Source: Rhabdothermincola sediminis
GTDB taxonomy: Bacteria > Actinomycetota > Acidimicrobiia > Acidimicrobiales > Acidimicrobilacustridaceae
Assembly (NCBI RefSeq): GCF_014805525.1
Contig: NZ_JACFSZ010000008.1
Span: 91,424 to 155,423 of the forward strand
Direction of reading: 5' to 3'
Length of the DNA stretch: 64,000 nucleotides
The position numbers were made by a program, and so were the translations under genes. Below the pieces are notes generated by a model, which did no database searches, was not told the DNA's origin, and was given only the letters and a program-made list of their open reading frames with translations. This document shows positions 23,712 through 32,565 of the stretch, in pieces (the first letter of the stretch is position 1; every line of letters begins with the position of its first letter).

Positions 23712-24547
23712 GCGGAGGTGGCGAGGCGGTCGCGCGTGAAGCGCGTCCCGTTGAATGCCACCAGCCCGAGCGAGAACATCCAGATCAGGGTGCCGGCAGC
23801 CAGGACTCCCCACCAGGGGAGCAACAGCAGCGCGGAGGCCTGGGTCGCGCCGAGGAAGATCAACGGCAGGATCACCGCGCCGCCGAGCTGGTTCGCCTCT
23901 TGGGTGGTCTTGGCCCGGGACGACACCACCACCAGCAGCCCGAGGGCCAGCAGAGCAATCGCGGGTGCGATCCACACGATCATCACCGTCCACTGGGTGA
24001 ACGGCAGGAAGGCCCGCCCGGTGACCGGCCAGGCCACGAGGTTGCTCACCAGCGCGTAGAGCACCGCGCCGATCCAGGTGATGGCCACCGCGGGGAGGAA
24101 GGCGCCGAGCACCTTGGCCACGAAGAGGTCCCGGTCGCTGATGGGCAGGTGCAGGAGACCCTCTAGTGTCCGGCGTTCCTTCTCGCCGGCGAAGGCGTCG
24201 GCGGCGAGCACCGCCGAGACCATCAGGGGGATGACGAGCAGCAACGGTGGCAGCAGGTAGCCGAGGGTCAGCACCACCATCTGCTCCTGCTCGGGCAGCG
24301 AGGAGATCGGCCCGGTGAGGTCTTTCACCACACTCGACGAGAGTGCGTTCTGCACCTGTTGCGACGAGGAAGACCGGGCGATGAGCCCGAGCACGAACGG
24401 CAGCACCACGATCAGGATGAGCGGCACGAAGATCATCGGCAGCACGATGGGCTTCGAGCGCCGCACCGCGGTCAGGTCCTTGCGGACCACCGTGCGGATG
24501 GCCCGGCGGTCCATGCCCTGCCCGGACGTGTGCCCCGCCCCGCTCAT
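23708..24547 (-). CDS. ABC-2 type transporter permease
   Basis: 279 residues with six predicted membrane helices. N-terminal basic segment RTVVRKDLTAVRRSKPIV, then PLILIVVLPFVLGL. A conserved cytoplasmic motif, FAGEKERRTLEGLLHLPISDRDL, is typical of ABC-2/NatB-like exporters. ATG 24547 overlaps the ATPase stop (ATGA); a second ATG (24514) is possible. It forms the membrane part of an exporter with the ATPase upstream. Substrate unknown. Confidence 0.88.
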   Translation of the reverse strand: MSGAGHTSGQGMDRRAIRTVVRKDLTAVRRSKPIVLPMIFVPLILIVVLPFVLGLIARSSSSQQVQNALSSSVVKDLTGPISSLPEQEQMVVLTLGYLLPPLLLVIPLMVSAVLAADAFAGEKERRTLEGLLHLPISDRDLFVAKVLGAFLPAVAITWIGAVLYALVSNLVAWPVTGRAFLPFTQWTVMIVWIAPAIALLALGLLVVVSSRAKTTQEANQLGGAVILPLIFLGATQASALLLLPWWGVLAAGTLIWMFSLGLVAFNGTRFTRDRLATSA

Positions 24548-25548
24548 CGCTGGTTCTCCGAGCCCTGGAGGCGCCGGCGGAGGAACCCGTCACTGAAGGA
24601 TGCGTCGCCGGTCTCGGCCAGGATGCGTCGCTCCACCTCGAAGTAGACGTCCTCGAGGGTCGGCGGGTGAGCGACCGCACCGAACACCTGCACCTCGTGC
24701 GCCACGAGCGCGGCGACCGCCGCGGCCAGCGCCTCACGACCCCTCACGCGTAGCTCGGCCCCGGTGGGCGACGCCGTGGCCCGGGTGACGCCGTCGATCG
24801 CGCGGAGGGCGCGGAGGACCGGTTCGGTCGCCGGACCGCCGAGGTCCAGGTCTGCGGCCATGTCCTGCCAGATCTCCGCCGCGATCTCCTGGGGGCTGCC
24901 GAAGGCTCGCAGCCGGCCGTTGTGCAGGACCGCCATGCGGTGCGCGAGTCGCCCTGCCTCGCCCAGGAAGTGGGTCGCCAGCACGATGGTACGCCCCTCG
25001 CTTGCAAGCTCGTGGATGAGGTCGATCACGTCGCGTGTGCCGGCGGGGTCGAGCCCCGAGGTCGGTTCGTCGAGGAACAGCACCTCCGGATCGTGCAGCA
25101 GTGCGCGGGCGAGCGCGATCCGCTTCCGTTGCCCGGTGGAGAAGCCCTGGGTGAGGTCGCCGGCCCGATCGGCCATGCCGAAGCGCTCGAGCATCTCGTC
25201 GACCCGGCGCCGGGCGGCCGCGGCGTTGAAGCCGCGGATACGGGCGGTGAACTCCAGGTTCTCCCGGGTGGTGAGCCGGTCGTCGAGCCCGGCGTTCTCC
25301 GTCAGGACCCCGGTGCGTCGGCGTACCGCTTCGCCGTCTCGGGTGGCGTCGAAGCCGAGGACCCGAGCCGTGCCCCGGTCGGGTCGCAGCACGCCGTTGA
25401 GCAGGCGGACGGTGGTGGTCTTGCCCGCCCCGTTGGGCCCGAGCAGTGCCAGCACCTCCCCGCGCTCGACGGAGAACGTGACGCGGTCGACGGCCAGACC
25501 GCTGGCGAAGCCGCGGGTCAGCTCGACGGTCTCGATGGCGGCGGTCAC
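24544..25548 (-). CDS. ABC transporter ATP-binding protein
   Basis: 334 residues from GTG 25548. Walker A LLGPNGAGKTTT, Q-loop region VLTENAGLDDRLT, signature FSTGQRKRIALARAL (variant of LSGGQ), Walker B EVLFLDEPTSGLD and H-loop LATHFL. The C-terminal 90 residues form an accessory domain typical of DrrA/NatA-like subunits. A CACACT box lies just upstream of the start. It energises the permease encoded 3' to it, with which it overlaps by four bases. Confidence 0.92.
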   Translation of the reverse strand: MTAAIETVELTRGFASGLAVDRVTFSVERGEVLALLGPNGAGKTTTVRLLNGVLRPDRGTARVLGFDATRDGEAVRRRTGVLTENAGLDDRLTTRENLEFTARIRGFNAAAARRRVDEMLERFGMADRAGDLTQGFSTGQRKRIALARALLHDPEVLFLDEPTSGLDPAGTRDVIDLIHELASEGRTIVLATHFLGEAGRLAHRMAVLHNGRLRAFGSPQEIAAEIWQDMAADLDLGGPATEPVLRALRAIDGVTRATASPTGAELRVRGREALAAAVAALVAHEVQVFGAVAHPPTLEDVYFEVERRILAETGDASFSDGFLRRRLQGSENQR

Positions 25549-25591
25549 GGCACCAAGTGTGGTCGCGGACCGGGGGTGATGTCGTTTCGGC

Positions 25592-26293
25592 TCAACCGGT
25601 GGCGTCGCGCAGCGCTTCGAGCATCGCGGCCACCCGGCCCGGCTCTGCCGGCGGCGGTGGGCTGGCCGGGGTGCTCGGTGGGGCGGGGTCGGGTTCCGCC
25701 GGCGGGTGGGTCGCCGGCGGGCTCGTGGTGGATGCTCTCGGAGCGGCAGCTCCGAAGCCGCCGGCCGAGCCGTTCGTCGTGACCTCCGACCCGCCGGAGC
25801 CCTCGTCCGCCGAGCCGCCGCCGGCCACGGCCATGAACCGGTGGACCACGAACTCCCGGTCCCCCACGAAGGTGGTGCCGATCCCGATGTGGGTGAACTG
25901 GGGATCGACCAGGTTGGCGAGGTGCGGGGGACTGTTGAGGAAGGCTTGCCAGATGCCCTGCCGGTCGGTGCCGGTGCCGACGTTCTCGCCCAGCTTCGTC
26001 CAGTCGGCCGTGACCCCCCCGGCGAGGTTCGGGTCGTGGGAGATCGCGCCGTCGGCGGCCATCTTCTCCGACCAGCGTTGGGCCAGCGAGGAGAGGTTGG
26101 CATCGAGCTGCAGTGGAGCGAGGCCGCGCGAGGACCGCAGGTCGTTCACCAGACGCAGCCACTCGCCGGTGCTTTGGGCGTGGACTGGCGAGGCCCACAG
26201 GCCAGCGGCGGCGATCACCGCCAGGGCCAGCACGAGGGCCGCGGGGAGCCTCCCGTGGCTCGCCCTCCGAACCCGCTGGTGTGACATCCTCAT
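25592..26293 (-). CDS. Secreted CAP-domain (SCP/PR-1-like) protein
   Basis: 233 residues with a signal peptide ending SPVHAQ (about residue 40). The CAP domain follows: WLRLVNDLRSSRGLAPLQLD, LAQRWSEKMAADGAISHDPN, GENVGTG, WQAFLNSPPHLANLVDPQF and HIGIGTTF. The C-terminal 75 residues are a Pro/Gly/Ser-rich low-complexity tail, probably spanning the cell wall. CAP proteins are secreted; their bacterial role is poorly known. Start 26293 or 26287 (ATG-AGG-ATG). Confidence 0.9.
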   Translation of the reverse strand: MRMSHQRVRRASHGRLPAALVLALAVIAAAGLWASPVHAQSTGEWLRLVNDLRSSRGLAPLQLDANLSSLAQRWSEKMAADGAISHDPNLAGGVTADWTKLGENVGTGTDRQGIWQAFLNSPPHLANLVDPQFTHIGIGTTFVGDREFVVHRFMAVAGGGSADEGSGGSEVTTNGSAGGFGAAAPRASTTSPPATHPPAEPDPAPPSTPASPPPPAEPGRVAAMLEALRDATG

Positions 26294-26446
26294 CTACCCG
26301 ACCCTTCGTCGCCTCTCGTGCCCTCCCCGTGGGCGGGGAGCCTCTCTGAGGTGTTGTCGTCATCCGGAGGCCGGAGGTTGAGCGGGCTCGGCGCCCATCA
26401 GGGCGCGCGCTCCGTGGTCGGGGCTGCACCCCGGCGCAGCCGTGGG

Positions 26447-26452
26447 TAGGGT
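26447..26452 (+). promoter_or_regulatory. -10 box TAGGGT, leaderless type
   Basis: TAGGGT ends 8 bases before GTG 26461 of the acyl-CoA ligase gene. Confidence 0.5.
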
Positions 26453-26460
26453 GCGCGGCG

Positions 26461-27954
26461 GTGAACATCGCCTCGATCATCGAGCCGCATCCTGGCGACG
26501 CCGTGGCCCTCGTCAGCCGGGGCAAGCCCACGACCTACGGCGAGCTGCGGGCCCAGGTGGCGGCGCTGCGCGGCGGCCTGACCGGTCTCGGGTTGCAGGC
26601 GGGGGATCGGGTCGGGATCGCCTGCGGCAACAACTGGTACTTCGTGGTCGCCTACCTCTCGGTGACCGGCGTGGGATGCATCGCGGTGCCGCTGAACCCG
26701 CTGGCTCCCGCGCTGGAGCTCGAACGGGAGCTGGCGGTCACCGGCTGCCGAGCGCTCGTCGCCGGTCCGGCGGCCAAGGCGTCGGTGCAGGGGCTGGATC
26801 GTTCTGCGGTACCGTCCCTCGAGCACCTCTTGGTGGCGGCGGGCACCGAGCTCGCTGGTGCGGTCGAGCTGGAGGAGCTGCTCGGGGCCGAGCCGGTCCC
26901 GATCGTCGAGCGTGATCCCGACGAGCTGGCGGTGCTGATGTTCACGAGCGGCACCGCCGGCCCACCGCGAGCGGCGATGCTCAGCCATCGGAACCTGCTG
27001 TCGAACCTCGAGCAGGTGCACGCGCTGGCGGCCCGGCGCCAGCATCCCGACGATGTCGTGTTCGGCGTGCTGCCGCTGTTCCACATCTTCGGGCTCAACG
27101 TGATGCTCGGTCTCACCCTGTACTCGGGGTCACGGGTGGTGCTCATCGAGCGCTTCGACCCTGCCTCGGGTCTCGAGGCGATCGAGCGGCACGGCATCAC
27201 CATCGTCACGGGCCCACCGACCATGTGGGCGGCGTGGGCCGGCCTGCCCGCAGCGGACCCCCGGGCGTTCGAGTCGGTCCGGCTCGGCATCTCGGGGGCG
27301 GCCAAGTTGCCCATCGAGACCGCGCAGCTCATCGAAGACCGCTTCGGGCTCCACCTCGACGAGGGGTACGGGCTGACCGAGGCGTCCCCCGTGGTGACCT
27401 CCGCCACCGGCACCGACGCTCCGTGGGGCTCGATCGGGTTGCCGTTGCCTGGTGTGCGCATGCGGCTGGTCGATGCCGACGGCGAGGACGTGCTCGCCGG
27501 CGACACGGGAGAGATCTGGGTCCAGGGCCCGAACGTCTTCCAGGGCTACTGGAACGAGCCGGAGGCCACCGCCGCGGCGTTGACGGCAGACGGTTGGCTC
27601 CGCACGGGTGACATCGCGGTGGTGGACGACGAGGGCTACGTGTTCCTCGTCGACCGGGCCAAGGACCTCATCATCGTGTCGGGCTTCAACGTCTACCCGG
27701 CCGAGGTCGAAGCGGTCCTGGCCGAGCACCCCGCGGTGGAGGCGTGTGCCGTGGTCGGGGTCCCGCACCCCCATTCCGGTGAGGCGGTGAAGGCCTACGT
27801 GGTGCTCGCACCGGGCAAGGCCGCGGAGGAGGATGACATCGTCGCGTGGTGCGCCGAGCGGCTCGCCCGGTACAAGTGCCCGAGCAAGGTGATGTTCGTG
27901 GACGAGCTCCCTCGGGGGATCGCCGGGAAGGTCCTCCGGCGCGCCCTGCGCTGA
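26461..27954 (+). CDS. Long-chain acyl-CoA ligase-like AMP-binding enzyme
   Basis: 497 residues. The adenylation motifs are present: LMFTSGTAGPPRAAMLSHRN (P-loop, with Ala and Arg where TTG-x-PK is usual), LDEGYGLTEASPVV, GWLRTGDIAVVDDEGYVFLV, DRAKDLIIVSGFNVYP and the C-terminal catalytic Lys in GIAGKVLRR. It activates a carboxylic acid to acyl-AMP and then acyl-CoA in the cytoplasm. The substitutions near the P-loop are mild and probably tolerated. The chain length of the substrate is unknown. No operon partner on the same strand. Confidence 0.9.
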   Translation: MNIASIIEPHPGDAVALVSRGKPTTYGELRAQVAALRGGLTGLGLQAGDRVGIACGNNWYFVVAYLSVTGVGCIAVPLNPLAPALELERELAVTGCRALVAGPAAKASVQGLDRSAVPSLEHLLVAAGTELAGAVELEELLGAEPVPIVERDPDELAVLMFTSGTAGPPRAAMLSHRNLLSNLEQVHALAARRQHPDDVVFGVLPLFHIFGLNVMLGLTLYSGSRVVLIERFDPASGLEAIERHGITIVTGPPTMWAAWAGLPAADPRAFESVRLGISGAAKLPIETAQLIEDRFGLHLDEGYGLTEASPVVTSATGTDAPWGSIGLPLPGVRMRLVDADGEDVLAGDTGEIWVQGPNVFQGYWNEPEATAAALTADGWLRTGDIAVVDDEGYVFLVDRAKDLIIVSGFNVYPAEVEAVLAEHPAVEACAVVGVPHPHSGEAVKAYVVLAPGKAAEEDDIVAWCAERLARYKCPSKVMFVDELPRGIAGKVLRRALR

Positions 27955-27992
27955 ACGGCCCGGGTTGGCCGCCGACGACGCCAGGCGGGTGA

Positions 27993-28787
27993 TCAGGCGC
28001 GCGTGAGACGGGTGGGGGTGCCCAGCGGCCCTTCCCGCTGGCGGTCGGGCGGGTACCACGGCTGTGGCGGGGTCGAGACGGCCGGGGTGGCGGTCAGCAG
28101 GAAGCCGCCGAAGATGATGGCGATGCCGACCACGAGGGAGACGGCGAACGCGTCCATCTCGTCGAGCACCGAGTTGAGCAGCCCTCCCGTGCTCAGCACG
28201 AGGGTGCCCGCCGCGATGAACAGGTTGGCGAGTGCCAGCCGGCGGGGCGAGACCGGCGAGCGCGGGACGCCGCCCGCGGCGGGCCTGCGGCCCGTGCGCA
28301 GCAGCCGCCAGGCACTCACGAGCGCCCCGCCGATGATGACCAGCGCGGCTACTCCGGAACCGACCGCGGCCGCGATGCGGGGCCCGACCCCGAACACCTC
28401 CGCGCCCCGGGGCAGCACGTCCTCCTCGATGGGTGCCACCAGCGGGGCCGACACCACCAGGCCTGCACAGAACGCGCCGAGCAGGGAGACGACCAGCGCC
28501 CATCGATCGCCGGTGCGTGGCCGGCCGAGCAGGTAGACGGTGCCCAGCGCGAGGAACGGCACGTTGAGGATGGCCCCGAACAGGTAGAAGACCTTGAAGC
28601 TGACCTCGTCCCAGCCGAGCGCCGCGCCCCACCACAGCGCCGCCGAGGCTATCGAGAACATGAACAGGGCAGTGGTCCACGCGGCCTCGTGGCGCCGCCG
28701 GCGATCGAGCCAGCGGTCGAGGGTCGACAGGGCGAAGGCGAGCGACACCAGCGTCGCCGCCGCGGCGAGCGCGGCGTGGAGGGTCAT
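27993..28787 (-). CDS. Seven-helix membrane protein of unknown function
   Basis: 264 residues with about seven membrane helices: FALSTLDRWLDRRRR between the first two, WWGAALGWDEVSFKVFYLFG, and an Arg-rich loop RTGRRPAAGGVPRSP. The tail QPWYPPDRQREGPLG is soluble. ATG 28787 is chosen over upstream starts because a minus-strand TAGCCT box lies 7 bases ahead. The gene is divergent from rex; the two -10 boxes are about 77 bases apart and the Rex operator lies between them, so Rex might also affect this gene. Family not recognised. Confidence 0.75.
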   Translation of the reverse strand: MTLHAALAAAATLVSLAFALSTLDRWLDRRRRHEAAWTTALFMFSIASAALWWGAALGWDEVSFKVFYLFGAILNVPFLALGTVYLLGRPRTGDRWALVVSLLGAFCAGLVVSAPLVAPIEEDVLPRGAEVFGVGPRIAAAVGSGVAALVIIGGALVSAWRLLRTGRRPAAGGVPRSPVSPRRLALANLFIAAGTLVLSTGGLLNSVLDEMDAFAVSLVVGIAIIFGGFLLTATPAVSTPPQPWYPPDRQREGPLGTPTRLTRA

Positions 28788-28794
28788 CCTCACG

Positions 28795-28800
28795 AGGCTA
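28795..28800 (-). promoter_or_regulatory. -10 box TAGCCT (minus strand), leaderless type
   Basis: On the minus strand TAGCCT ends 7 bases before ATG 28787 of the seven-helix membrane protein. Confidence 0.5.
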
Positions 28801-28853
28801 CGGGACGCCTCCCAGGAGCCGGAACGCGGTGGTGCGACGGCCGGCGACGACTT

Positions 28854-28869
28854 TGTGAACGGTTGCACG
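28854..28869 (+). promoter_or_regulatory. Rex operator (ROP-like site)
   Basis: TGTGAACGGTTGCACG matches the Streptomyces Rex operator TGTGAACGCGTTCACA at 12 of 16 positions; the left half is perfect. It overlaps a plausible -35 (TTGTGA at 28853-28858) placed 18 bases before the -10 box. Rex bound here would block its own promoter, as known for rex-hemACD in Streptomyces. Confidence 0.7.
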
Positions 28870-28876
28870 AGGCCAC

Positions 28877-28882
28877 TACGCT
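28877..28882 (+). promoter_or_regulatory. -10 box TACGCT of rex, leaderless type
   Basis: TACGCT ends 8 bases before ATG 28891, 18 bases downstream of TTGTGA, with the Rex operator in between. Confidence 0.55.
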
Positions 28883-28890
28883 CGGCGGCC

Positions 28891-29742
28891 ATGGAGCGCG
28901 GCCCTCGACGGATCCCGGAGGCCACCGTCGCTCGCTTGCCCGTCTACCTGCGGATCCTGCTCGAGCTGGCGGAGGAGAAGGCGACCACCATCTCCTCCGA
29001 GCGGCTGGCGGAGCTGGCCGGGGTCAACGCCGCGAAGGTTCGCAAGGACCTGTCGTACCTGGGTAGCTACGGCACCCGGGGCGTGGGGTACGACGTCGAG
29101 TACCTGCTGTTCCAGATGAGCCGCGAGCTGGGCCTCACCCATGACTGGCCGGTGGTGATCGTGGGCATCGGCAACCTCGGGGCAGCCCTGGCCAACTACG
29201 GTGGGTTCGGAGCCCGTGGTTTCCCGGTGGCGGCCCTGATCGACGCGGATCCCGCGAAGCAGGGGATGGAGGTCGCGGGCCTGCGGGTCCGGCATCTGGA
29301 CGAGCTGCCCGACGTGGTGCGCGAGCACGAGGTCGCCATCGGCATCATCGCCACCCCTGCCTCCGTGGCCCAGCAGGTCGCCGACCGGCTGACCGAGGCC
29401 GGTGTGACGTCGATCCTGAACTTCGCTCCGACCGTGATCTCGGTGCCACCGGGAGCGTCGTTGCGCAAGGTCGACCTCGCGCTCGAGCTGCAGATCCTCA
29501 GCTTCTACCGCCAGCACGCGGCGATCGACGCCGCCACGCGCACCGGCGCGACCGGTCACGGGAACGGCGGGTCGACCCCCCGTGGCGAGTTGAACCCGGA
29601 CGCCGGTGGTGGCGCCGCCAGGCTCTCGGGCGGCCGGGGGGTGGGGAAGCCGGCCAAGGCGGCTGAGTCCGAGCGGCGGGCCGCGACCGTGGATCGCCGG
29701 CCTCGGCCGGCACGGGCGAGCGCCGAGACAGGTCCGGGCTGA
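28891..29742 (+). CDS. rex: Redox-sensing transcriptional repressor Rex
   Basis: 283 residues. N-terminal winged helix: IPEATVARLPVYLRILLELA, SSERLAELAGVNAAKVRKDL and SYLGSYGTRGVGYDVEYL, the Rex hallmark. Rossmann NAD(H)-binding motif VVIVGIGNLGAALANY (about residue 91), then the domain-swapped C-terminal helix LELQILSFYRQHA. A 70-residue Gly/Ala/Arg-rich tail is longer than usual. Rex represses when NADH is low and is released by NADH. It controls itself and probably the heme genes that follow by overlap (TGATG). Confidence 0.95.
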   Translation: MERGPRRIPEATVARLPVYLRILLELAEEKATTISSERLAELAGVNAAKVRKDLSYLGSYGTRGVGYDVEYLLFQMSRELGLTHDWPVVIVGIGNLGAALANYGGFGARGFPVAALIDADPAKQGMEVAGLRVRHLDELPDVVREHEVAIGIIATPASVAQQVADRLTEAGVTSILNFAPTVISVPPGASLRKVDLALELQILSFYRQHAAIDAATRTGATGHGNGGSTPRGELNPDAGGGAARLSGGRGVGKPAKAAESERRAATVDRRPRPARASAETGPG

Positions 29743-30377
29743 TGCCGGTGGACGATCCGCTCTTCCCGGTGAACCTGCGGCTCACCGGGCGTCGATGCCT
29801 GGTGGTCGGCGGTGGGCGGGTCGCGCAACAGAAGGTGGAGGCCCTGCTGGAGGCGGGAGCGGCGGTCCATGTCGTGGCCCCGGCGGTCAGTGACGTGATC
29901 CGGGCGCTGCCGGGGGTCACGTGGGACGAACGGCCCTACCGGGAGGGAGACGTCGCGGGGTACCGGTTGGTGATCACGGCGACCGGCGATCGCGAGGTGG
30001 ACCGGGCGGTGTACCTGGACGGCGAGACCCACGGGGTCTGGGTGAACAGCGCGGACGACCCCGACCACTGCGCGTTCACCCTTCCCGCTCGGCTGCGCCG
30101 CGGTCGCCTGCTGCTCGCGGTGTCCACCGCCGGGAGCAGCCCCGCGGTCGCCACGTGGCTGCGTCGGCGGCTCGAACGCGAGATCGGGCCCGAGTACGGC
30201 GAGCTGGTGGAGCTGGTCGCCGAAGAGCGGGAACGGATCCGAGCCGAGGGGCGCTCGACCGAGGAGGTCGATTGGCAAAGGGCCCTGGACTCGGGAATGC
30301 TGGAGCTCATCCGCGAGGGTCGCCTCGCCGAAGCCAAGGAGCGCCTCCAGGCGTGTCTCTCGTCGTCATCGGCCTGA
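29742..30377 (+). CDS. Precorrin-2 dehydrogenase / sirohydrochlorin ferrochelatase-like protein
   Basis: 211 residues; ATG 29742 overlaps the rex stop by one base. Starts FPVNLRLTGRRCLVVGGGRVAQQKVEALLEAGAAVHVVAP, the NAD-binding region of the CysG N-terminal/Met8/SirC family. VNSADDPDHCAFTLPA and STAGSSPAVATWLRRRLE also match. It oxidises precorrin-2 to sirohydrochlorin and may insert iron, making siroheme. The conserved Asp of Met8 is probably within NSADDPDHC. It sits between rex and hemA and overlaps hemA by 25 bases. Confidence 0.92.
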   Translation: MPVDDPLFPVNLRLTGRRCLVVGGGRVAQQKVEALLEAGAAVHVVAPAVSDVIRALPGVTWDERPYREGDVAGYRLVITATGDREVDRAVYLDGETHGVWVNSADDPDHCAFTLPARLRRGRLLLAVSTAGSSPAVATWLRRRLEREIGPEYGELVELVAEERERIRAEGRSTEEVDWQRALDSGMLELIREGRLAEAKERLQACLSSSSA

Positions 30378-31612
30378 ACCACCGGACCGTCCCGCTCGAT
30401 CTCCTCGAGCGCATGACGATCGACGAGTCGCGACTCCCCAAGGCCCTCCACGACGTCGCCTCCCGGGAGTTCGTGAGCGAGGCCGTCGTACTGTCGACCT
30501 GCAACCGCACCGAGATCTACGTCCTCGCCGAGCGGTTCCACCCCGCCTACCACGACATCCGCAACTTCCTCTCCGAAGTCGCCTACCTGCCACCCGAGGA
30601 GTTCAGCGATCACCTCTACGTCCACTACGACGACGACGCGGTCCACCACCTGTTCGCCGTCGCTGCGGGGATCGACTCCGCCGTGGTCGGCGAGGCCGAG
30701 ATCCTCGGGCAGGTTCGAGCGGCGTGGGAGCGGGCCCGCGACGAGGGCACCAGTGGTGCGGCGCTCAACATGCTGTTCCGGCATGCGCTCGAAGTCGGCA
30801 AGCGCGCCCGCAGCGAGACCGGCATCTCGCGCAGCATCGTGTCCGTGTCGACCGCAGCGGTGGCCATGGCCGCCGACCGGCTCGGCAGCCTCGAGGGCCG
30901 GCGGGTGCTCGTGCTGGGCGCGGGCGACATGGGCGAAGGCATGGTACGAGCGCTGGTGCAGCGGGGTGTCGGGGACCTGTTCGTCGCCAACCGCACCTGG
31001 GAGCGGGCGCTGGAGCTGGCCACCCGGGTGGGGGGAACGGCCGTTCGGCTGGCCGAGCTGAACGAGACCCTCGCCACCGTCGACCTGCTGCTCACCGGAA
31101 CGGGCGCCAGCTCGATCATGCTCGAGCACGGGGACCTGGCCCGAGTGATGCGGGCTCGCCCGGGCCGGCCGTTGCTCGTGGTCGACGTGGCGGTACCCCG
31201 CGACGTCGATCCGGGCGCAGCGGAGCTGGCAGGCGTCACCCTGCTGGACATGGACGACCTGCGCGCCTTCGCCTCGGCGGGGATGGCCGAGCGGCGGCGC
31301 GAGGTGACCGCCGTCGAGCGCATCATCGCCGAGGAGCTCGAGCGGTTCACGGCGCTCAGCACCGCTCGGGAGGTCGCACCGCTGATCGCCGCGCTCCACG
31401 ACAAGGCCGAAGCCGTCCGGACAGCCGAGCTGGAGCGGTTCTCGGCCCGGCTTTCGGCACTCGATCCCGTGGCGCGGGAGGTCGTCGAGGCGCTGACCAG
31501 AGGGCTCGTGGCGAAGTTGCTGCACGAGCCCACCGTTGGGCTCAAGGGAGCTGCCGGGACTCCTCGGGGCGAGCGGCTGGCCGAAGCGGTCCGTGACCTG
31601 TTCGATCTCTGA
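30353..31612 (+). CDS. hemA: Glutamyl-tRNA reductase
   Basis: 419 residues from GTG 30353, which gives the canonical MSLVVIGLNHRTVPLDLLER start. Catalytic Cys50 lies in VVLSTCNRTEIY. The NADPH domain carries VLVLGAGDMGEGMVRAL and FVANRTWERA; the C-terminal dimerisation helices end GERLAEAVRDLFDL. It reduces glutamyl-tRNA to glutamate-1-semialdehyde, the first step of C5-pathway tetrapyrrole synthesis. It overlaps the preceding gene by 25 bases, suggesting translational coupling, and is presumably under Rex control. Confidence 0.97.
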   Translation: MSLVVIGLNHRTVPLDLLERMTIDESRLPKALHDVASREFVSEAVVLSTCNRTEIYVLAERFHPAYHDIRNFLSEVAYLPPEEFSDHLYVHYDDDAVHHLFAVAAGIDSAVVGEAEILGQVRAAWERARDEGTSGAALNMLFRHALEVGKRARSETGISRSIVSVSTAAVAMAADRLGSLEGRRVLVLGAGDMGEGMVRALVQRGVGDLFVANRTWERALELATRVGGTAVRLAELNETLATVDLLLTGTGASSIMLEHGDLARVMRARPGRPLLVVDVAVPRDVDPGAAELAGVTLLDMDDLRAFASAGMAERRREVTAVERIIAEELERFTALSTAREVAPLIAALHDKAEAVRTAELERFSARLSALDPVAREVVEALTRGLVAKLLHEPTVGLKGAAGTPRGERLAEAVRDLFDL

Positions 31613-31636
31613 CCGGCAGGGACGGATCGCCACCAC

Positions 31637-32560
31637 GTGAGCGAGGCCGCCGTGCGGATCGCCACCCGGGGCAGTGCCCTGGCGCGCTGGCAAGCCGAGC
31701 ACGCGGCGCGGCTGCTCCGGCGGGCTGCGACCGCGGCCGGGCTGGAGCTCGAGGCCGAGCTGGTGGTGGTGGAGACCACGGCCGATCGGCGGCTCGACAT
31801 CCCGATCCCGGAGATTGGTGGCAAGGGGGTCTTCGTGAAGGAGGTCCAAGCCGCCCTGCTGGATGGCCGAGCCGACGTGGCGGTGCACTCGGCCAAGGAC
31901 CTGCCGTCGACGACCCCGGACGGCTTGGTGCTGGCGGCCGTTCCCCAGCGAGCGGATCCCCGTGACGCGCTGGTGGGCTACACGTTGGCGAGTCTGCCTC
32001 GGGGCGCGGTGGTGGCGAGCGGGTCGCTCCGCCGTCGCGCCCAGCTCGCCGCGCTGCGCCCGGATCTGGTCTTCGAGGGTCTGCGGGGGAACATCGCCAC
32101 CCGCCTGGAGAAGATCCCGCCCGGCGGGGCGATCGTGATGGCGGTGGCGGCGATCGTGCGGCTGGGCATCGACCTGGCCGGCATCGACCACGAGATCCTT
32201 GCGCCGTCGGTGATGGTCCCCCAGGTCGGCCAGGGAGCGCTGGCCATCGAGTGCCGCTCTGACGAAGCGAGCCTGCGCGACCGGTTACGTGCTGTGGAGC
32301 ACGCGGCCTCCCGCACCGCGGTCGATGCCGAGCGGGCGTTCCTCGCCGAGCTCGGCGGTGACTGCGGCCTGCCGGCGGGTGCCTATGCCACCGTCGACGA
32401 CCGCACCGGGATGATCACCCTGGAGGGCATGCTCGCCGCGCCCGACGGCAGCACCGTGCTGCGCCACGTGGCAGCCGGCACCGATGCGGTGGCGGTGGGT
32501 CGGGCCGTCGCCCGGCACCTCCTCCACGAGGAGGGGGGAGCCGCACTCCTCCCGGGCTGA
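31637..32560 (+). CDS. hemC: Hydroxymethylbilane synthase
   Basis: 307 residues from GTG 31637, 24 bases after hemA. RIATRGSALARWQAEH start, EIGGKGVFVKEVQAAL, VHSAKDLPST and the dipyrromethane cofactor attachment Cys243 in LGGDCGLPAGAY are all seen. It condenses four porphobilinogens into hydroxymethylbilane. In Streptomyces hemD follows in the operon; here the next gene is on the other strand, so hemD and hemB must lie elsewhere. Confidence 0.97.
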   Translation: MSEAAVRIATRGSALARWQAEHAARLLRRAATAAGLELEAELVVVETTADRRLDIPIPEIGGKGVFVKEVQAALLDGRADVAVHSAKDLPSTTPDGLVLAAVPQRADPRDALVGYTLASLPRGAVVASGSLRRRAQLAALRPDLVFEGLRGNIATRLEKIPPGGAIVMAVAAIVRLGIDLAGIDHEILAPSVMVPQVGQGALAIECRSDEASLRDRLRAVEHAASRTAVDAERAFLAELGGDCGLPAGAYATVDDRTGMITLEGMLAAPDGSTVLRHVAAGTDAVAVGRAVARHLLHEEGGAALLPG

Positions 32561-32565
32561 ACGGC

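Noticed and set aside
26950..27000. Acyl-CoA ligase inactive because of the altered P-loop
   Set aside because: The changes (Ala for Thr, Arg for Lys) are conservative and the other catalytic motifs, including the terminal Lys, are intact.
29936..32191. 751-codon open frame on the minus strand
   Set aside because: Covers hemA and hemC on the opposite strand; no recognisable domain.
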